This document shows, in pieces, positions 11,009 through 22,500 of a DNA stretch of 64,000 nucleotides. Source of the stretch: Lycium barbarum (Eukaryota; Streptophyta; Magnoliopsida; Solanales; Solanaceae); assembly GCF_019175385.1 (NCBI RefSeq), contig NC_083341.1, positions 21,708,203 through 21,772,202 on the forward strand. Direction: 5' to 3'. Every line of letters begins with the position of its first letter. Within the stretch, counting starts at the first letter, position 1. The translations under genes and the position numbers were made by a program. The notes under the pieces were generated by a model. The model had not been told where the DNA came from, ran no database searches, and was given only the letters and a program-made list of their open reading frames with translations.

Positions 11009-12204
11009 TGTTTACCTCGAATTTCGGTTACAATTAAATTTGTAAGTGAGGTATAGGATATGTGGATGAATTTTAATCTATTTGGTTAGTATGAAATTTC
11101 TATGGATTTGTTTGTTGCAATGTATATATACGTCTGTTATTGCTATGAGGACATGTATTGTGATTGGTGATTTATGCTAAATATATATGTTAGATAATAT
11201 ATTATATTGAATGAATAAGTAAAGCTAAGGAAGAACACCACAAATCCGGACCAATATCTGAGAGAGAGAGGGAGAGAGCTTCAATATATTTGACTATTAC
11301 AAATGTTGAGATCTGAAAAAAGCTAACCCTAAAAAGGGAGAGAATGTCCTCTATTTATAGGTATGCCTTATGGGCCTTTAATGCAACACAAAAGCCCTTA
11401 TGAATAAAGAACGAAAAAGGGCCAAAATTACCCCTGAACTTTGGGAAATAGTTCATTCATACCCTTCGTTATACTTTAGAATCAATTATACCCTTACCGT
11501 TATACTATGGGGTCAATTATACCCTTATGTCTAACAGCTGCCACATGGCATCATCCTAGCCCTTCAAAATTATTTTCCCCTTAAATAATTTTTTACCCAC
11601 TAAAATAACCCAACCCGACCCGATTTTTTTTTCCAACCAAGGGGTAATGGGTTGGGTCCGTATCACTTTGGCTGGAAAAAAAAATTCGGGTCAGGTTGGG
11701 TTATTTTAGTGGGTATAAAATTATTTGAGGGGAAAATAATTTTGAAGGGCTGGGATGATGCCACGTGGCAGCTGTTAGACATAAGGGTATAATTGACCCC
11801 ATAGTATAACGGTAAGGGTATAATTGGCCCAAAAGTATAACGAAGGGTATGGATGAACTATTTTCCAAAGTTCAGGGGTAATTTTGGCCCTTTTCCGAAT
11901 AAAGAAACCCTAAAAAAGATAAGGTAGAGCCGTACGATCTGACACCCGTACGGTCGTCGGTACAAAATGGCAGAACGGTTTCCTGACGCATGGCATCATC
12001 GCAACCGGTTAACCGGACCAACGGACACGTTGATCTTGGATCGGCGTATCCGGGCCAACGGACACGATCTCCTTGTCTCGGGTCAATTGCATCAGGTACG
12101 ATACCCTGGTGTGAAGAAAAGATCGAACATGGTCGTGCCCATTTGGACTTACCCTCAGCTCCGGATTCACCGATCATACATTGACCCGGTTTTTACCGTA
12201 TACA
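11009..12204 (-). repeat. 5' LTR of the Tat element
   Basis: On the minus strand it starts TGTATACGGTAAAAACC at 12204 and ends GAGGTAAACA at 11009, giving TG..CA ends directly followed by the PBS. It is about 1.2 kb, of which 485 bp is a nested MITE. The partner LTR is not in the window, so age cannot be estimated. Confidence 0.82.
11412..11896. mobile_element. MITE nested in the Tat 5' LTR
   Basis: It is a nearly perfect inverted repeat: the left half AAAGGGCCAAAATTACCCC is mirrored by GGGGTAATTTTGGCCCTTTT on the right, with arms of about 230 bp. The 10-bp sequence GAATAAAGAA flanks it at 11402-11411 and 11897-11906. The target duplication length suggests a Mutator-type origin. No coding potential. 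Confidence 0.9.
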
Positions 12205-13986
12205 GAGATGACTTTTTAAAATAAAATAATTGAGAAAAAGCCAAAAAAGGGAGACTAAAGATAAATAGGATCCTTGGCCATAGAGAGGTATTACATCACC
12301 TTGTCTATGCCTAGTTTTATGTTATACATATATAGATATAGATTATAAGATGCAAGCACAAAACTCCTTTTAGTATCACCCTTGTCGAAAACCTCAGTGC
12401 AACAACAGCAAATTGATCCACCAGAGGCATCATATCCATCAAAACCTCAGTGCACACTCACTCCCTGGAAAAGTATTGCTCTTCCATTTCTCGTTTCCGA
12501 TTAAAATAAAATCTCCTTAAAAGAAATAGAAAATTTTATGTGTGTATTAAAAGAATGATAAAGAACGGAAGAAAAAAAAGCGTAAAACTCAACTATAACT
12601 CAACTATCTAAGTTAGCTTCGCTGCGCTACAGGCTAACAAACCAAAAAAGGAAGCTTACTTTGGAATGGCTTATAGCAGGATATGTATATTTTGTATATA
12701 TATATATATTTGCTACTTGACTTACGTTACACTGAGGAAGTAATCAAACATTTGAGTTCCTTTTCTTTCCCAAGAAACCATTGTGTTCCTTATTTTTCTC
12801 TCATAACTGTTCAATTTCTTCAATAAGGTGTCATTATTAGCATGAATGTTGTATTGGGTAGAAAATCGGCCCGGGGTCGCATGCGAGACCGGGTGCTCGG
12901 GGTGATTCGAGGAATCCTCACAACTGTAACCCACTCCCACCAACTCCAGTCACATCCGTTGTTTTAGATGAGAGAGCCACTGACTATGCTAACGTTGGGG
13001 ATAACCTCACGTCACATCATCTGTATGTTAGGGTGGAAAAGTCTTGTTTTGGTTTTTCATATAGATAGCTGATCATGTAAGCTAAGACATCTTCACTTCC
13101 TCTCTTGTAAACTATCTCTTATTTTTCTCTAAAGAACAATATACATCCGGGCATATCATTTACCTTGGAATATCTATTTCTCTTACATTATCTTGTTATT
13201 AAGCTCGGTTCTTTCAATATAGCTATTATAATCACAAACATTGACCTCAAAAGGAGAGTTTCCAAGATTTGATACGACTTATTTATCTTTAAACCCTTAA
13301 AATACAAATCTCTAACTGATTATCCATTTTCACCGGAAAACAAATGTATCAACCATTATTATTCATACACAGGATAATTTATTGATTAAGCAACTGTTGA
13401 GGTTTTTTTTATCATAACAATAGAGAACATAAATGTGCAATTATGTAGAGAAGTAATGAGGTGATTTTTGGACTTTTTAAATTATCACATAAATTCAAAT
13501 AAATGTGATAAAAAGCCCAAAAAATTAGGTAAAAGATAAATAGAAATAGTGGTCATAGAGAGGTGTCACATCACTTTGTTTATGCCTAACTTTATATTAT
13601 ATATAGATTTTAAGTTATATACGCACTAGCTAGTTATTACTACCACTTCTCAAGTTATAATAATTATTAATGATCATAAGATTATCTCTAAAACAAGGGG
13701 GCAATTAAATAGTGAATCCCATCCTTGATCCTTATCAACACCTAATTATTTATTTAATGATGATTGATTGCAGTTTACTACTAGTAGTTAATTTGTAAAT
13801 CTTCAATCAAGCGATTTTCTTATTAATTCCTTCCCTTTCATCTTAATTGCAGCCTAATTGTTGATGCCAGCAACTTGAAGAAAGCTTTTGCTTCAAAGCA
13901 AACAAGAAGTTAATCTTTCTACAAACTAATTCATTTAATACTAGTCAAACTAATTTACTTGCTTCCAACTTCAAGATCCTCTAATT
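12205..13986. other. Intergenic region upstream of the Yippee gene, with a duplicated block
   Basis: No gene is supported. A block at about 12249-12360 (containing CATAGAGAGGT, ACATCAC and TATGCCTA) is repeated in the same orientation at about 13524-13628, 1.27 kb away. The stretch 12840-13200, with GGTCGCATGCGAGACCGGG, looks like an old retrotransposon remnant but I cannot assign a family. Confidence 0.5.
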
Positions 13987-14013
13987 TTGAGAGACCATTC
14001 AATTTTCAAACAT

Positions 14014-15043
14014 ATGGAAGAAAGATTATTCGGTCCACGGATATATAGTTGCTGTAAATGCCGAAATCACATTGCTCTTCATGATGATATCGTCTCCAAA
14101 AATTTCCAGGTTATGATTTTTCTTTCAATTAATCTCAAGCTTTTCATTTTTGCTTTTCTAGGAGAACTTGAAATTATTACGGTCAGGGGCACGAGAGCAG
14201 AATTTAAATTTGATAAATCAACCTTTAAGGTTCTTAGACTAATTATAGTTCTGAAATTATGAGTTTCAGATACGAATTCAGGATTTGAAATACATGGTGG
14301 ATTTCAGAATTCTACCACAACTCATTTGATTTACTAAGTTTGAAAATCTATATTTTGTACTTATTTAGTGATTGTCTTAATTGTTGAGCCGAAGTCACTA
14401 GGTTCATAATTTAACTGACTCTTTTCCACTTACATATTTCTATGTTTTGTGTCAAGAATATTGAGTTCACTTGAACATATCGAACCTGTGTTATCAGTGC
14501 TGAAGGCAGGACTTTCACCAAGATTGTTTATAATCTACTCTACATACATGAAAATAATATTGTAACCTTGTATATACAATATAATTTTTTGGCAAGAGGG
14601 CTCGACTAAACCCCTTCCGCTCCTCTTGTTCCATCTCAGCATGTTGTATTCATGGGCGGAGCCAGAGGGGCGGAAGGGGTTCATCCAAACCCCTTTCAAG
14701 GAAAAGTCACACTGTATACATAAGATTAAAATAACTTTCTTTCTCTAATGATAAATCCCCTTAGCCACCAATTATATCTGCTTTTGTATATGACACATAA
14801 TCTTGTAAAAGGCAGGCAAGCCCTGGGAGAGCTTATTTATTTACGCATGCCATGAATGTAGTGATAGGGCTAAAGGAGGATCGGCACCTAATGACTGGTT
14901 TGCATACTGTGGCTGATGTTAAGTGCTCTGATTGTGGGGAAGTTTTGGGATGGAAATATGAAAGAGCATATGATGAAAGCCAACAGTATAAAGAAGGAAA
15001 GTTTGTTCTCGAAAAATTTAAGATTGTCAAGGAGAATTGGTAG
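14014..15043 (+). CDS. Yippee-like zinc-binding protein (two exons)
   Basis: Exon 1 is 14014-14109 (32 codons) with donor GTTATG; exon 2 is 14816-15043 with acceptor GGCAG, both phase 0, giving 107 residues. Exon 1 carries [20 protein letters not shown] and exon 2 carries [28 protein letters not shown] and YKEGKFVLE. These are the paired Cys-x2-Cys zinc ligands and the GWKYE signature of the Yippee fold (related to Mis18 and cereblon beta-tent domains). It resembles the short plant Yippee proteins beginning MEE and ending KIVKE-x-W. The start at 14014 is preferred because family members start a few residues before the first Cys pair. Molecular role in plants is poorly known. The linker just after the splice junction reads [11 protein letters not shown], where relatives have a basic Arg/Gly stretch. 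The reading frame is intact. Confidence 0.85.
14650..14720. mobile_element. hAT-like MITE fragment in the Yippee intron
   Basis: The stretch with GGGCGGAGCCAGAGGGGCGG followed by GGTTCATCCAAACCCC is the terminal part of the common Solanaceae GGCGGAGCC family also present at 24901 and 63280. A clean second end was not found. Confidence 0.5.
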
Positions 15044-15320
15044 CCTCGATGGGAGAGATTTATGAACATATCTCAAGTGTATATAATTAACTTGGATAGT
15101 ATTTTTACCAGATGTGTTGTGAATATCAGGAAATTATTTGTTTAATAAATAAACTTTAATGGCTTTAGTTTCTATATTGATGTTATTATTTCACCAAACT
15201 TCAACGTAGCGCACATTTTTTTCTTACTCTTTCACTTTCATTTCTAAATTTGGCTCGCTCCCGGCTAAACAGTTTGAACCTTTCGCCTGCTTATAAGTAA
15301 ATTTGAACCAACCAGACAAC

Positions 15321-15645
15321 CAAGGGCGAATTTAGGGGGGTGGAAGGATGTTCACCCGAACATCTTCGGTAAAAAAATTACATTGTATATATAAGGTAGA
15401 TTTTCTGTATTTTTGTACACATATAAGTTTTGAACACCCTAAAAATATCCAAAAGATTATCTCAAGCGGTCCAGGGCATTCAAAATGCTCTCTAGCATCC
15501 AAGGTTCGATCTCCACGGACAACAATGTTTTTTTGTATGTTTAGCCAGCGTCCAAGGTTCGATCCCAGAGACAACATTAATTTTTATATTTAGCTTTTGT
15601 TATTTTTTTCCAATCTCTTGAGTGAAAATCCTGAATTCGCCACTG
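15321..15645. mobile_element. hAT-type MITE downstream of the Yippee gene
   Basis: Ends CAAGGGCGAATTTAGGG and (inverted) CAGTGGCGAATTCAGGA match as terminal inverted repeats. An exact 8-bp duplication CAGACAAC flanks it at 15313-15320 and 15646-15653, the size expected for hAT transposition. Length 325 bp, no transposase. Confidence 0.9.
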
Positions 15646-15715
15646 CAGACAACTGACAGATAAGCTAGGCATCTAAAGAACATACGATCCGAGTTACCAC
15701 CAAGCATAAAAGTCA

Positions 15716-15861
15716 ACAACAACAACAACATACCCAATGTGATTTCACAGGTGGGGTTGGGGAAGGGTAGGATGTGCGCAGACCTTACCCCTACTTTTGT
15801 GAGGTAGAGAGGCTGTTTCCGGTAGACCTTCAGCTTAAAAGAAAAGTATCTGATGTAGGAG
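15716..15861 (-). mobile_element. TS-type SINE
   Basis: On the plus strand it begins with CAACAACAAC (the 3' tail, TTG repeats, on the minus strand) and contains GCAGACCTTACCCCTAC and GAGGTAGAGAGGCTGTTTCC, the hallmark of Solanaceae TS SINEs. A 16-bp target duplication CCAAGCATAAAAGTCA flanks it at 15700-15715 and 15862-15877. It is probably 5'-truncated. Confidence 0.9.
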
Positions 15862-16281
15862 CCAAGCATAAAAGTCATATCGTAAAAAAAGAAATAGGGA
15901 ATTTGGCACAACGAGACATCTCAAACATTGATAAGGGAAGAATCAAGCTTTCATTAGGATGATATTCCTTTCTTCAAAATGACAAGCCTAACTAGTTTTC
16001 TGAAAATACACTCAGCATCTATCTATCTAAGTCATAGTTTCTTGGAAAGAAGGTCTGAGCAAATACATTCGGCATGTATGAGATTCAATACTATATTACT
16101 AAAAAGAAACAGAGAGAAATTGAATTAAGAGAAATAAAATAGACAAGTATTTTCTCTATTATATGTAGGTGTGCAGCAAGCGGGATCTTTAAAGAAATAA
16201 AAGCTAAGGAGGCCACACATATAACTCCTCTCATTGTGAGTAGAGTGAGTCTATTGAGTCTACGAGCCTAATAGTGAAATC

Positions 16282-16320
16282 TTATGAGCTAGCTCAACTG
16301 GTTAGAGCAAAGGACTGAAA
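16282..16320 (+). other. Organellar tRNA-Phe-like half
   Basis: The stretch AGCTCAACTGGTTAGAGC followed by AAAGGACTGAAA matches, from memory, the D-arm and anticodon-arm 5' half of bacterial/mitochondrial-type tRNA-Phe (anticodon GAA). The 3' half is absent, so it is not a working tRNA. It lies in 70 bp that copy B lacks. Confidence 0.45.
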
Positions 16321-16770
16321 CCTTTCCTTTCTTATTCTTTCTGTGCCAGGAATAATCCAATTGAATTTTCACACTTTTAGACTTTGACCTAAGATCTCAG
16401 ACTTTGACACTTTACTCTTAGTTGGCAAATATTGTGGCAACGAGGAATTCGTAATGGTCATTTTTAATAAAGAGAAATTCGTCTGTATCCAAATACTTAA
16501 GACTAATCGCAGTCTTCGAAACACACACACACACATATATGTAAAATTCAGTACATTTATATAAGGGAGACTGTTTTTGTATAACTAGCGTGACGAATAA
16601 ATTCAATACATCTACTTTTTCATCAATTCAAATATAACACACTTTAGCAGAGTCAATAGTCGATAAAGATTATACACAACATATTCGTCACACATACATG
16701 TAAAAAACAAAAAATTAACATATATATAAAGAGCAGAATTCACCGATTCTAAATCTTGAATTCGCATTAA

Positions 16771-17508
16771 TCACATAGCAAAGGATCTTGACCTCTTCTT
16801 ATCATGAACCAAATTACTTACCTTAACCTTAACTTTTTCAGCCCCACTAAACTCTTGTACCTTCTTAGCTATTCCAAAGATTTCATTTTTCTCCATTTTT
16901 ACTTCAGATGAAACTAAAACCACTTGTGTCCCACAAAGTTGATCATAAATCCTCTCAAATTCCATCAACACTTCATCCACAATCCCCACTTTATTCTTCT
17001 CCACTAAAAGCTTCACCACACTAACCAAATATTTATTAAATTTCCCTTTAGATAATATCTCTTCAAGAACATACCCTTTTTCTTTATTTTCCACAAAAGG
17101 GTCTGTCATAATAGCACTTAGATGTTCATTTCTTAACCATCTTGATAATCTGCTTACATCTTTTTCAAGATTTTCAAGTGAGTTGTTACACTTAGCTATA
17201 TCTATAAGTGCTGTAGCATAACCACTTGAAGCTCTAGTATGAGTTGTTTGATGATGCCTTAAAGAAGGTTGTTTGAGAGGTGGATTTTTAGATAGAGATG
17301 GGAAAGTATTAGTAGGGAAATTACAAGTTTTTTTGTTGTAAAGAGAGTTGGTTTTGTTTGATGTTAATGAAGTTGGTTTTGGGAAATTAAAGTGGGACGA
17401 TGAGGAAGATGGTGGTACGTATGGATTCTTGAAATTGTAGAAATCAGCAGACTTTCTATGGATTCTTGGAACTTTTAGTGAAGAAACTGAGGTTGAAAGT
17501 GTATCCAT
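16771..17508 (-). CDS. Plastid ATP synthase delta (OSCP-family)-like protein, copy A
   Basis: Single-exon frame of 245 residues. The first ~90 residues are rich in Ser, Thr, Asn and basic residues, as in a chloroplast transit peptide. The OSCP/delta domain follows, with SSGYATALIDIAKCNNSLE, IMTDPFVENKEKGYVLEEI, FNKYLVSVVKLLVE, EFERIYDQLCGTQVVLVSSE and KKVQEFSGAEKVKVKV. In the canonical subunit this domain links the F1 head to the peripheral stalk on the thylakoid. The protein stops shortly after the KVKVKV strand with a basic tail ending SRSFAM. The last ~40 residues usual in chloroplast AtpD (the AGFTIRYG and KKQLEEIA segments) are missing. Copy B ends the same way, so this predates the duplication. 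It may be a diverged paralogue that is not an ATP synthase subunit. Confidence 0.8.
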   Translation of the reverse strand: MDTLSTSVSSLKVPRIHRKSADFYNFKNPYVPPSSSSSHFNFPKPTSLTSNKTNSLYNKKTCNFPTNTFPSLSKNPPLKQPSLRHHQTTHTRASSGYATALIDIAKCNNSLENLEKDVSRLSRWLRNEHLSAIMTDPFVENKEKGYVLEEILSKGKFNKYLVSVVKLLVEKNKVGIVDEVLMEFERIYDQLCGTQVVLVSSEVKMEKNEIFGIAKKVQEFSGAEKVKVKVSNLVHDKKRSRSFAM

Positions 17509-17594
17509 GAGAATTAATTTTGGTAAGGAATTAACTTTTGAGAAAAAGGGATGAAGAAAGGTGAAGAAGAGATGCTCATAGAAATTGATAAATA

Positions 17595-18321
17595 TGGTCT
17601 CTGATGTTTGAAGGTAGATTCAAAATAGTCCCTTTAAGTATGCACCAAAGGGTTTTGGGAATTTAAGCTTGCAAAAAGTTAACACTTTTAGTGTCAGTTA
17701 AATATTTACTTCCTCCATCTCAATTTATGTGTTACTACTTTTCGCTTTTTTTAGAGTCAATTTGATTAAATTAGATTAACTCAACATTTTAACATATAAA
17801 TTTATATATTTGAAAACTATATGAAAAGCTCTATACGTTGCAATTTTTCTCATATCAATTTGGGAAAAAATACATTTTAGAATGTTAGTTAAAATTCATG
17901 CAATTTGAATATCGGGAAGTGAAAAATGCCATATAAATTAGGACAGAGAGAGTAACAATTTTTGTTCGGAAACAATGAAAAAAAAAAAAGATTCAACCAT
18001 AAACACCAACAAATTCTCATTAAAAGACTATACTAGACACTAAGAATATATTTATAAAAATAGTAGATATTACACCTTAAAAAGTTGCACCTGATTTTAG
18101 AAATAAATCAAAGATAGTAGAAGCTAAAAAAATTGTACCTCTAAATGTGAGTTTCCGCTAATTTCAGTTTTTTTTTCATAGTTCATGTCAAATCTAATAG
18201 ATGAATTAGGTAAATATTTGACGGAAATTAAAAATGTTATTTTTTGACAAACTTAAAAGATCAAAATTGTTAAGTACATACTTAAGGGACTATTTTGAAT
18301 CTACCCTCAAACATAAGGGAC
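17595..18321. mobile_element. MITE with long terminal inverted repeats, carrying a nested Stowaway MITE
   Basis: The left end (TGTTTGAAGGTAGATTCAAA then ATAGTCCCTTTAAGTATG) is the inverted complement of the right end (ACTTAAGGGACTATTTTGAA then TCTACCCTCAAACATAAG). The inverted repeats are about 55 bp. The left inverted repeat is partly deleted in copy B (28157 onward), while the right one is kept (about 28826-28871). It lies upstream of the atpD-like gene and may overlap its promoter. Confidence 0.75.
17709..17952. mobile_element. Stowaway-like MITE, copy A
   Basis: Ends CTTCCTCCATCTCAATTTAT and (inverted) CTCTCTCTGTCCTAATTTAT flanked by TA on both sides, the Tc1/mariner-type target duplication. 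Same family as 63473-63689. Also present in copy B at 28240-28487. Confidence 0.8.
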
Positions 18322-18329
18322 TAACTTTG

Positions 18330-19535
18330 TTAGTTTCTCATCTGAAATTTGTGGTGGAAAATTGGTGACGACAAACCAAGGATAATTTCTCAGCCACCAG
18401 TTGACCTACTGTCAAAGCTTCTTTTGGGCCTTGTAATTCCAGGCCCAGGGAATTGTACTTGAACTTGCCCCATAATAACTTTTTTGGCCCATTGATTTAC
18501 TGAAGCTTGTTGGTTGTGGCCTACCCTGAAACTGCCAAATGCCAAATCTATGGTGTGGAGATTGTACATAGAGTGCAAAATATCACTGGATTACTTAGAA
18601 ATAATTTTCTTTCTGTGTATTTGGGATGACCAACTCCAATCATTTGAGCTTGCTTACATTGCTAGTTTCAACCCGAATAATGGGTAAAATCTTACTCACA
18701 CCGGATGTTATATCAAGCCATAGATACATGACATATGTTTGTATATAACATTTTAGTACTTAACCATGGTTAAATAACATATATATTCGCCTTATTAAAT
18801 CACTTAATTACAATAAGCTTACACGATTTGATGTAAAAACTAAGTGCGAGTAGATATTTACCCCGAATAAAGGAGGGTTGTGGTGAGCTGGCAACCACTA
18901 TAAAACTAGCAAATTCATGATAAATCCCCACTATACAAATTTGTTTGATGTTGGTCTGAGATAATTAAACAGAGAAATATGATTAATGATAATTTATATA
19001 GTCAAATATTTGGGTTATGGGAGAAGTGGGAAGCCTATTTAATGATTTGATGAAAAAGGTAATGGATAAGGCTATATGCTTGGCAAAATAAACCCTTTTC
19101 ACTTGTATTGTAAGGTAGTCTTGATATCACATCTGTTGCAAAGTATTCCCATATGATTATCTTTACTTTAGATCCACCTAAAAACAATCCTGGAGCAGTT
19201 GTTTACGTAAAAGACTAGATTGATATGAGTTATAGGATAAAAACAATTTATCCTTTTTGGTTCACGAAAAATAAGCGTTCCCTTTGATGGAACAATTCTT
19301 CAAGAGTTTTGTTTTCCAATATTTCCTGATAAAATAAGGATTTGGTAGTTACATTACAAATCCAAGATCTTTGTAAGATCCTAATCATCCACTACCTCAA
19401 AGAAGCAGCATATTGTAAGACCAAGGAGCCATATTTATTGCCTTCTGGATAGCAATGAATGAAACAATTATACATCCTCAAAGAACACGATAATTTGTTC
19501 AATGACACTATTTCCCCAACATTTGAAAAGTCTTT
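18330..19535. other. Spacer between the atpD-like gene and the GET3 3' end (copy A)
   Basis: No gene is visible in about 1.2 kb. The same stretch is conserved in copy B (28870-30086) with few changes. It should contain the GET3 3' UTR near 19200-19535. Confidence 0.5.
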
Positions 19536-22500
19536 CTAACATTGAACCTGATTTTTTCCTTTTCTAATTTTTTCATATTCTGCTTCAGCATCTTTCAACT
19601 GTTCTTTCAGTTTGGCTATTCCACTCTCCAACTCTTCCGCTGAACAACGCGCACGAGAAGGTCGGTATGGTGTTAGAAAATGATACTTGAAAGTTTTCAG
19701 AGCTTCAACACCACAAACCTAACCAAAAAAAGAAATTAGTAATGTGAGTTGCAATTGGTTTGACAAGAAATATCAGGACCAATTTCCATGATTTCCTTGC
19801 TTGGAAATACTTCCCCCCCGACCAGGTGCGGAGTTTAAGAAATTAAATGGAGTAAGACTTTTTACATGCAAGTTTAGCATATGCCACCAAAATTATCCTT
19901 TTGAATGAGCAATGGTGAGAGTTTGACATGTCTTTTTATGTTCTCTGTGGTAAATTAGGGATCCTAATATTAAATAGTTTTCAGAAAGAGAAATGTGTCA
20001 TTCTTTTGGGACAAACTAAAAAGGAGAGTGCAGAGGGAGAACCACTTAAATATCATAACCTTTGCATCAGGAATGAGCTAGAAATGTATAATCTAACATG
20101 GTCATAGTATAATGCACTAGCTCCATGTTACAAATTAGATAAGATTTTATCATCAGTGCCTTCTTTGATTGCACCACAAAAAAAAGGGAAAAAGATTACG
20201 TATATGTGTTTCTGAGAGGAAGGTATTTTCATACCTCTTGTGGTAGCAATGGCAGCTTGGTAATATTGAAGTCGTCATATAACGTGTAGAACTGATCCAA
20301 GTACTTCTGTTGCATCCGCATTCTAGCCTTCAGCAACTGGGATTCAACAACTGAAAACAGTCACAAGTCCAAGAATTATGTTGTCTCTTGCATAGGAACA
20401 TAATATCATAAACAAAGTGAGATAGACGAAGAAAACAGATTAATATGGAAAGGCAATCGAGGAATCACTAGAAGAGGGAGAATTGTTTACCTTCTACATC
20501 AAAGAGCACTTGGTTAATTATAATGTTGTGTGTATCAATCTCAAACCTAGTGAGTTCCTGAACAAGTCTTTCAGTCTCATAAAGAGAGAGGAATTCCGGA
20601 ATGCAAACACAAACAAATGTCGTCATGTCCTGCAAGAAAAGTGGTGCTAATTTATAAGCAGAAAATAGAGTCACAACACCAACAACATAGAGTAAGTAAA
20701 CAAATAACACAGGGAAAGTATTCAGCCATTAGCAAGAATCACTGTAAGGAACTTTCCCTTGCCCTGCACAGGACAAGAAGTTGGTTCCATCAATAAAAAG
20801 TCCAAATAAATTGGATCAACAGGCAACAATAGCTGATTTCCTTTTGGTGTTTGATTTTATTTTCTAAATAGTTGGACATAAAGCACATATGTATATATAA
20901 CACATATTGCACTCCATCACAGTAGATTTCTCCAGAATCAAAATAAAAAGATGGGCAGAATATGTGTTCTGTATATTTATGTGCTTTCATCCAACTATTA
21001 ATATACTCCTTTTTTCTAATTCAAAAAATAAGAAAATGTTGAGTGTCAAGTAAGGACTTTAAATTAAATGATTAAATATTCTGGATTAAGAAACTAATTT
21101 CTACTGAAATAAAGGTTTCACATATATTGTTATCGAAACTACAAGGCTCAGATAATGCATGACCGTCTGAGCTCAAATTTTCTACGATTTGTCCATTGCT
21201 GCCAAGCCTATAGAAAATGCATGACCTTATGAACTCTGGACTAATTTTGTCACTATGGTTCCCATTTGTAATAATAAATGACCATTATAAGGAAAACTCT
21301 TACTGGATCCTTAAATTGTCTGTTCACTTGTTCAATAATATCTCTCATGGCTTCAAGCTTGCCGAGAATCGCATCCTCACCAAATTCATCGTCAACACCA
21401 AAGATACGAGTCATCTGCGATTAACAGTACTTTGTATTAATAATAATATTCAAAAACATATCAATCCACGTCCTACAATCTGCCTCGAACTTTCAGGCTT
21501 GCAGATGAGACAAACAATAATTTTGCACACATTTCCAGTAATCCCTTATACTTCAAAATGGAAATGAAAAGTTCTCTCCTTTTTCTTTTTCTGAGAGAAG
21601 GGGCTGTTACCTGACTTAGCACACCACCAAATTTGCTCTTCAAACTCATTATTTTGGCAAGCCCTTCCTCTAGTGTCGATGGGAACTGTAACAGCCGGAG
21701 AGTGTGTCCCGTTGGTGCTGTATCAAACACTATTACAGAGTAATCCATTGTTTTCACCAATCTAGAAAATAGCAAATCGAACGAAACTGAAATCCAAATG
21801 ATAAAGAAAACACCTGAAGTGTAAATATAACCAGAAAACAAAAGTTTGTTTTTGCTTCTAGATCTCAAACAAATAGCATATAAGCACTATAAATGTACCA
21901 TAACAGGATGAAACTAGGCAATGAAAAACGTTGCAAAGATGTTCAGCTGTCTATGATTCGGATGTCCAGGAAAGGAAGAAGCAACAATGAGCACTTTGAA
22001 TTGGAATAAAAGTAAACCCCACAATCCAGTTTAACTTATAACTGGCACGTGTATTCCGAAATAGAACCACCTTGTGCAATTCGGTAGCTCTTTATATTAC
22101 AGCCAGTGCCCTGGCTCTAAAAATCCAATCTTAGTTTGCCGAAGCTTGATCCCAAGAGCCTCCTAAACACCAAAGACTTGGTATAATTTCACTCAACCAT
22201 GCTATAAAAGAAGATAACGGGATACAGTAATGAAGCGAGTGAACTTGTCCACTACTAAAGGTATTATTTTTATAATTGATATAGAGCACTTTATTTAACA
22301 AGGTTAACACTGGAACAAAAATGCAGTAATAGTAATTAGTCTTAGACGTCTTTTGATGAGTCTTAAAAAGGTCCATGGAATAGAAAGGTAGGACCTGTGT
22401 ATCTAAATTCCTTTCGGCAAAATATCTATCCAGAGGTACAAGTATTATATGAGATTTGCCTTCCCTAATCCAAAAGATCAATTCAGCTTGGAACCTAACC

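Larger units (their letters stand above)
1..12204 (-). mobile_element. Ty3/Gypsy retrotransposon, Tat lineage (degenerate, left end outside window)
   Basis: Reading on the minus strand the order is 5' LTR (11009-12204), PBS, gag, aspartic protease, reverse transcriptase, RNase H, integrase, and then an extra gene on the opposite strand (55-2985). This order, with an antisense additional ORF downstream of integrase, is characteristic of Tat elements such as Grande and Retand. The 3' LTR would lie to the left of base 1. The coding parts carry stop codons, frameshifts and two nested MITEs, so the copy is dead. Identity rests on the YIDD RT motif, the DNGPQF integrase motif and the PBS next to the LTR. 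Confidence 0.93.

Noticed and set aside
16282..16320. Functional tRNA gene
   Set aside because: Only the 5' half is present; the variable loop, T-arm and acceptor 3' strand are missing.
21217..21567. 116-residue plus-strand frame, repeated at 31840-32238
   Set aside because: It spans GET3 exon 4 antisense and adjacent introns; its repetition only reflects the duplication.
22131..22481. 116-residue minus-strand frame conserved in three copies (also 32762-33112 and 38518-38868)
   Set aside because: It lies within GET3 intron 2, has no domain, and conservation is explained by recent duplication. It might be worth a protein search but nothing supports a gene.
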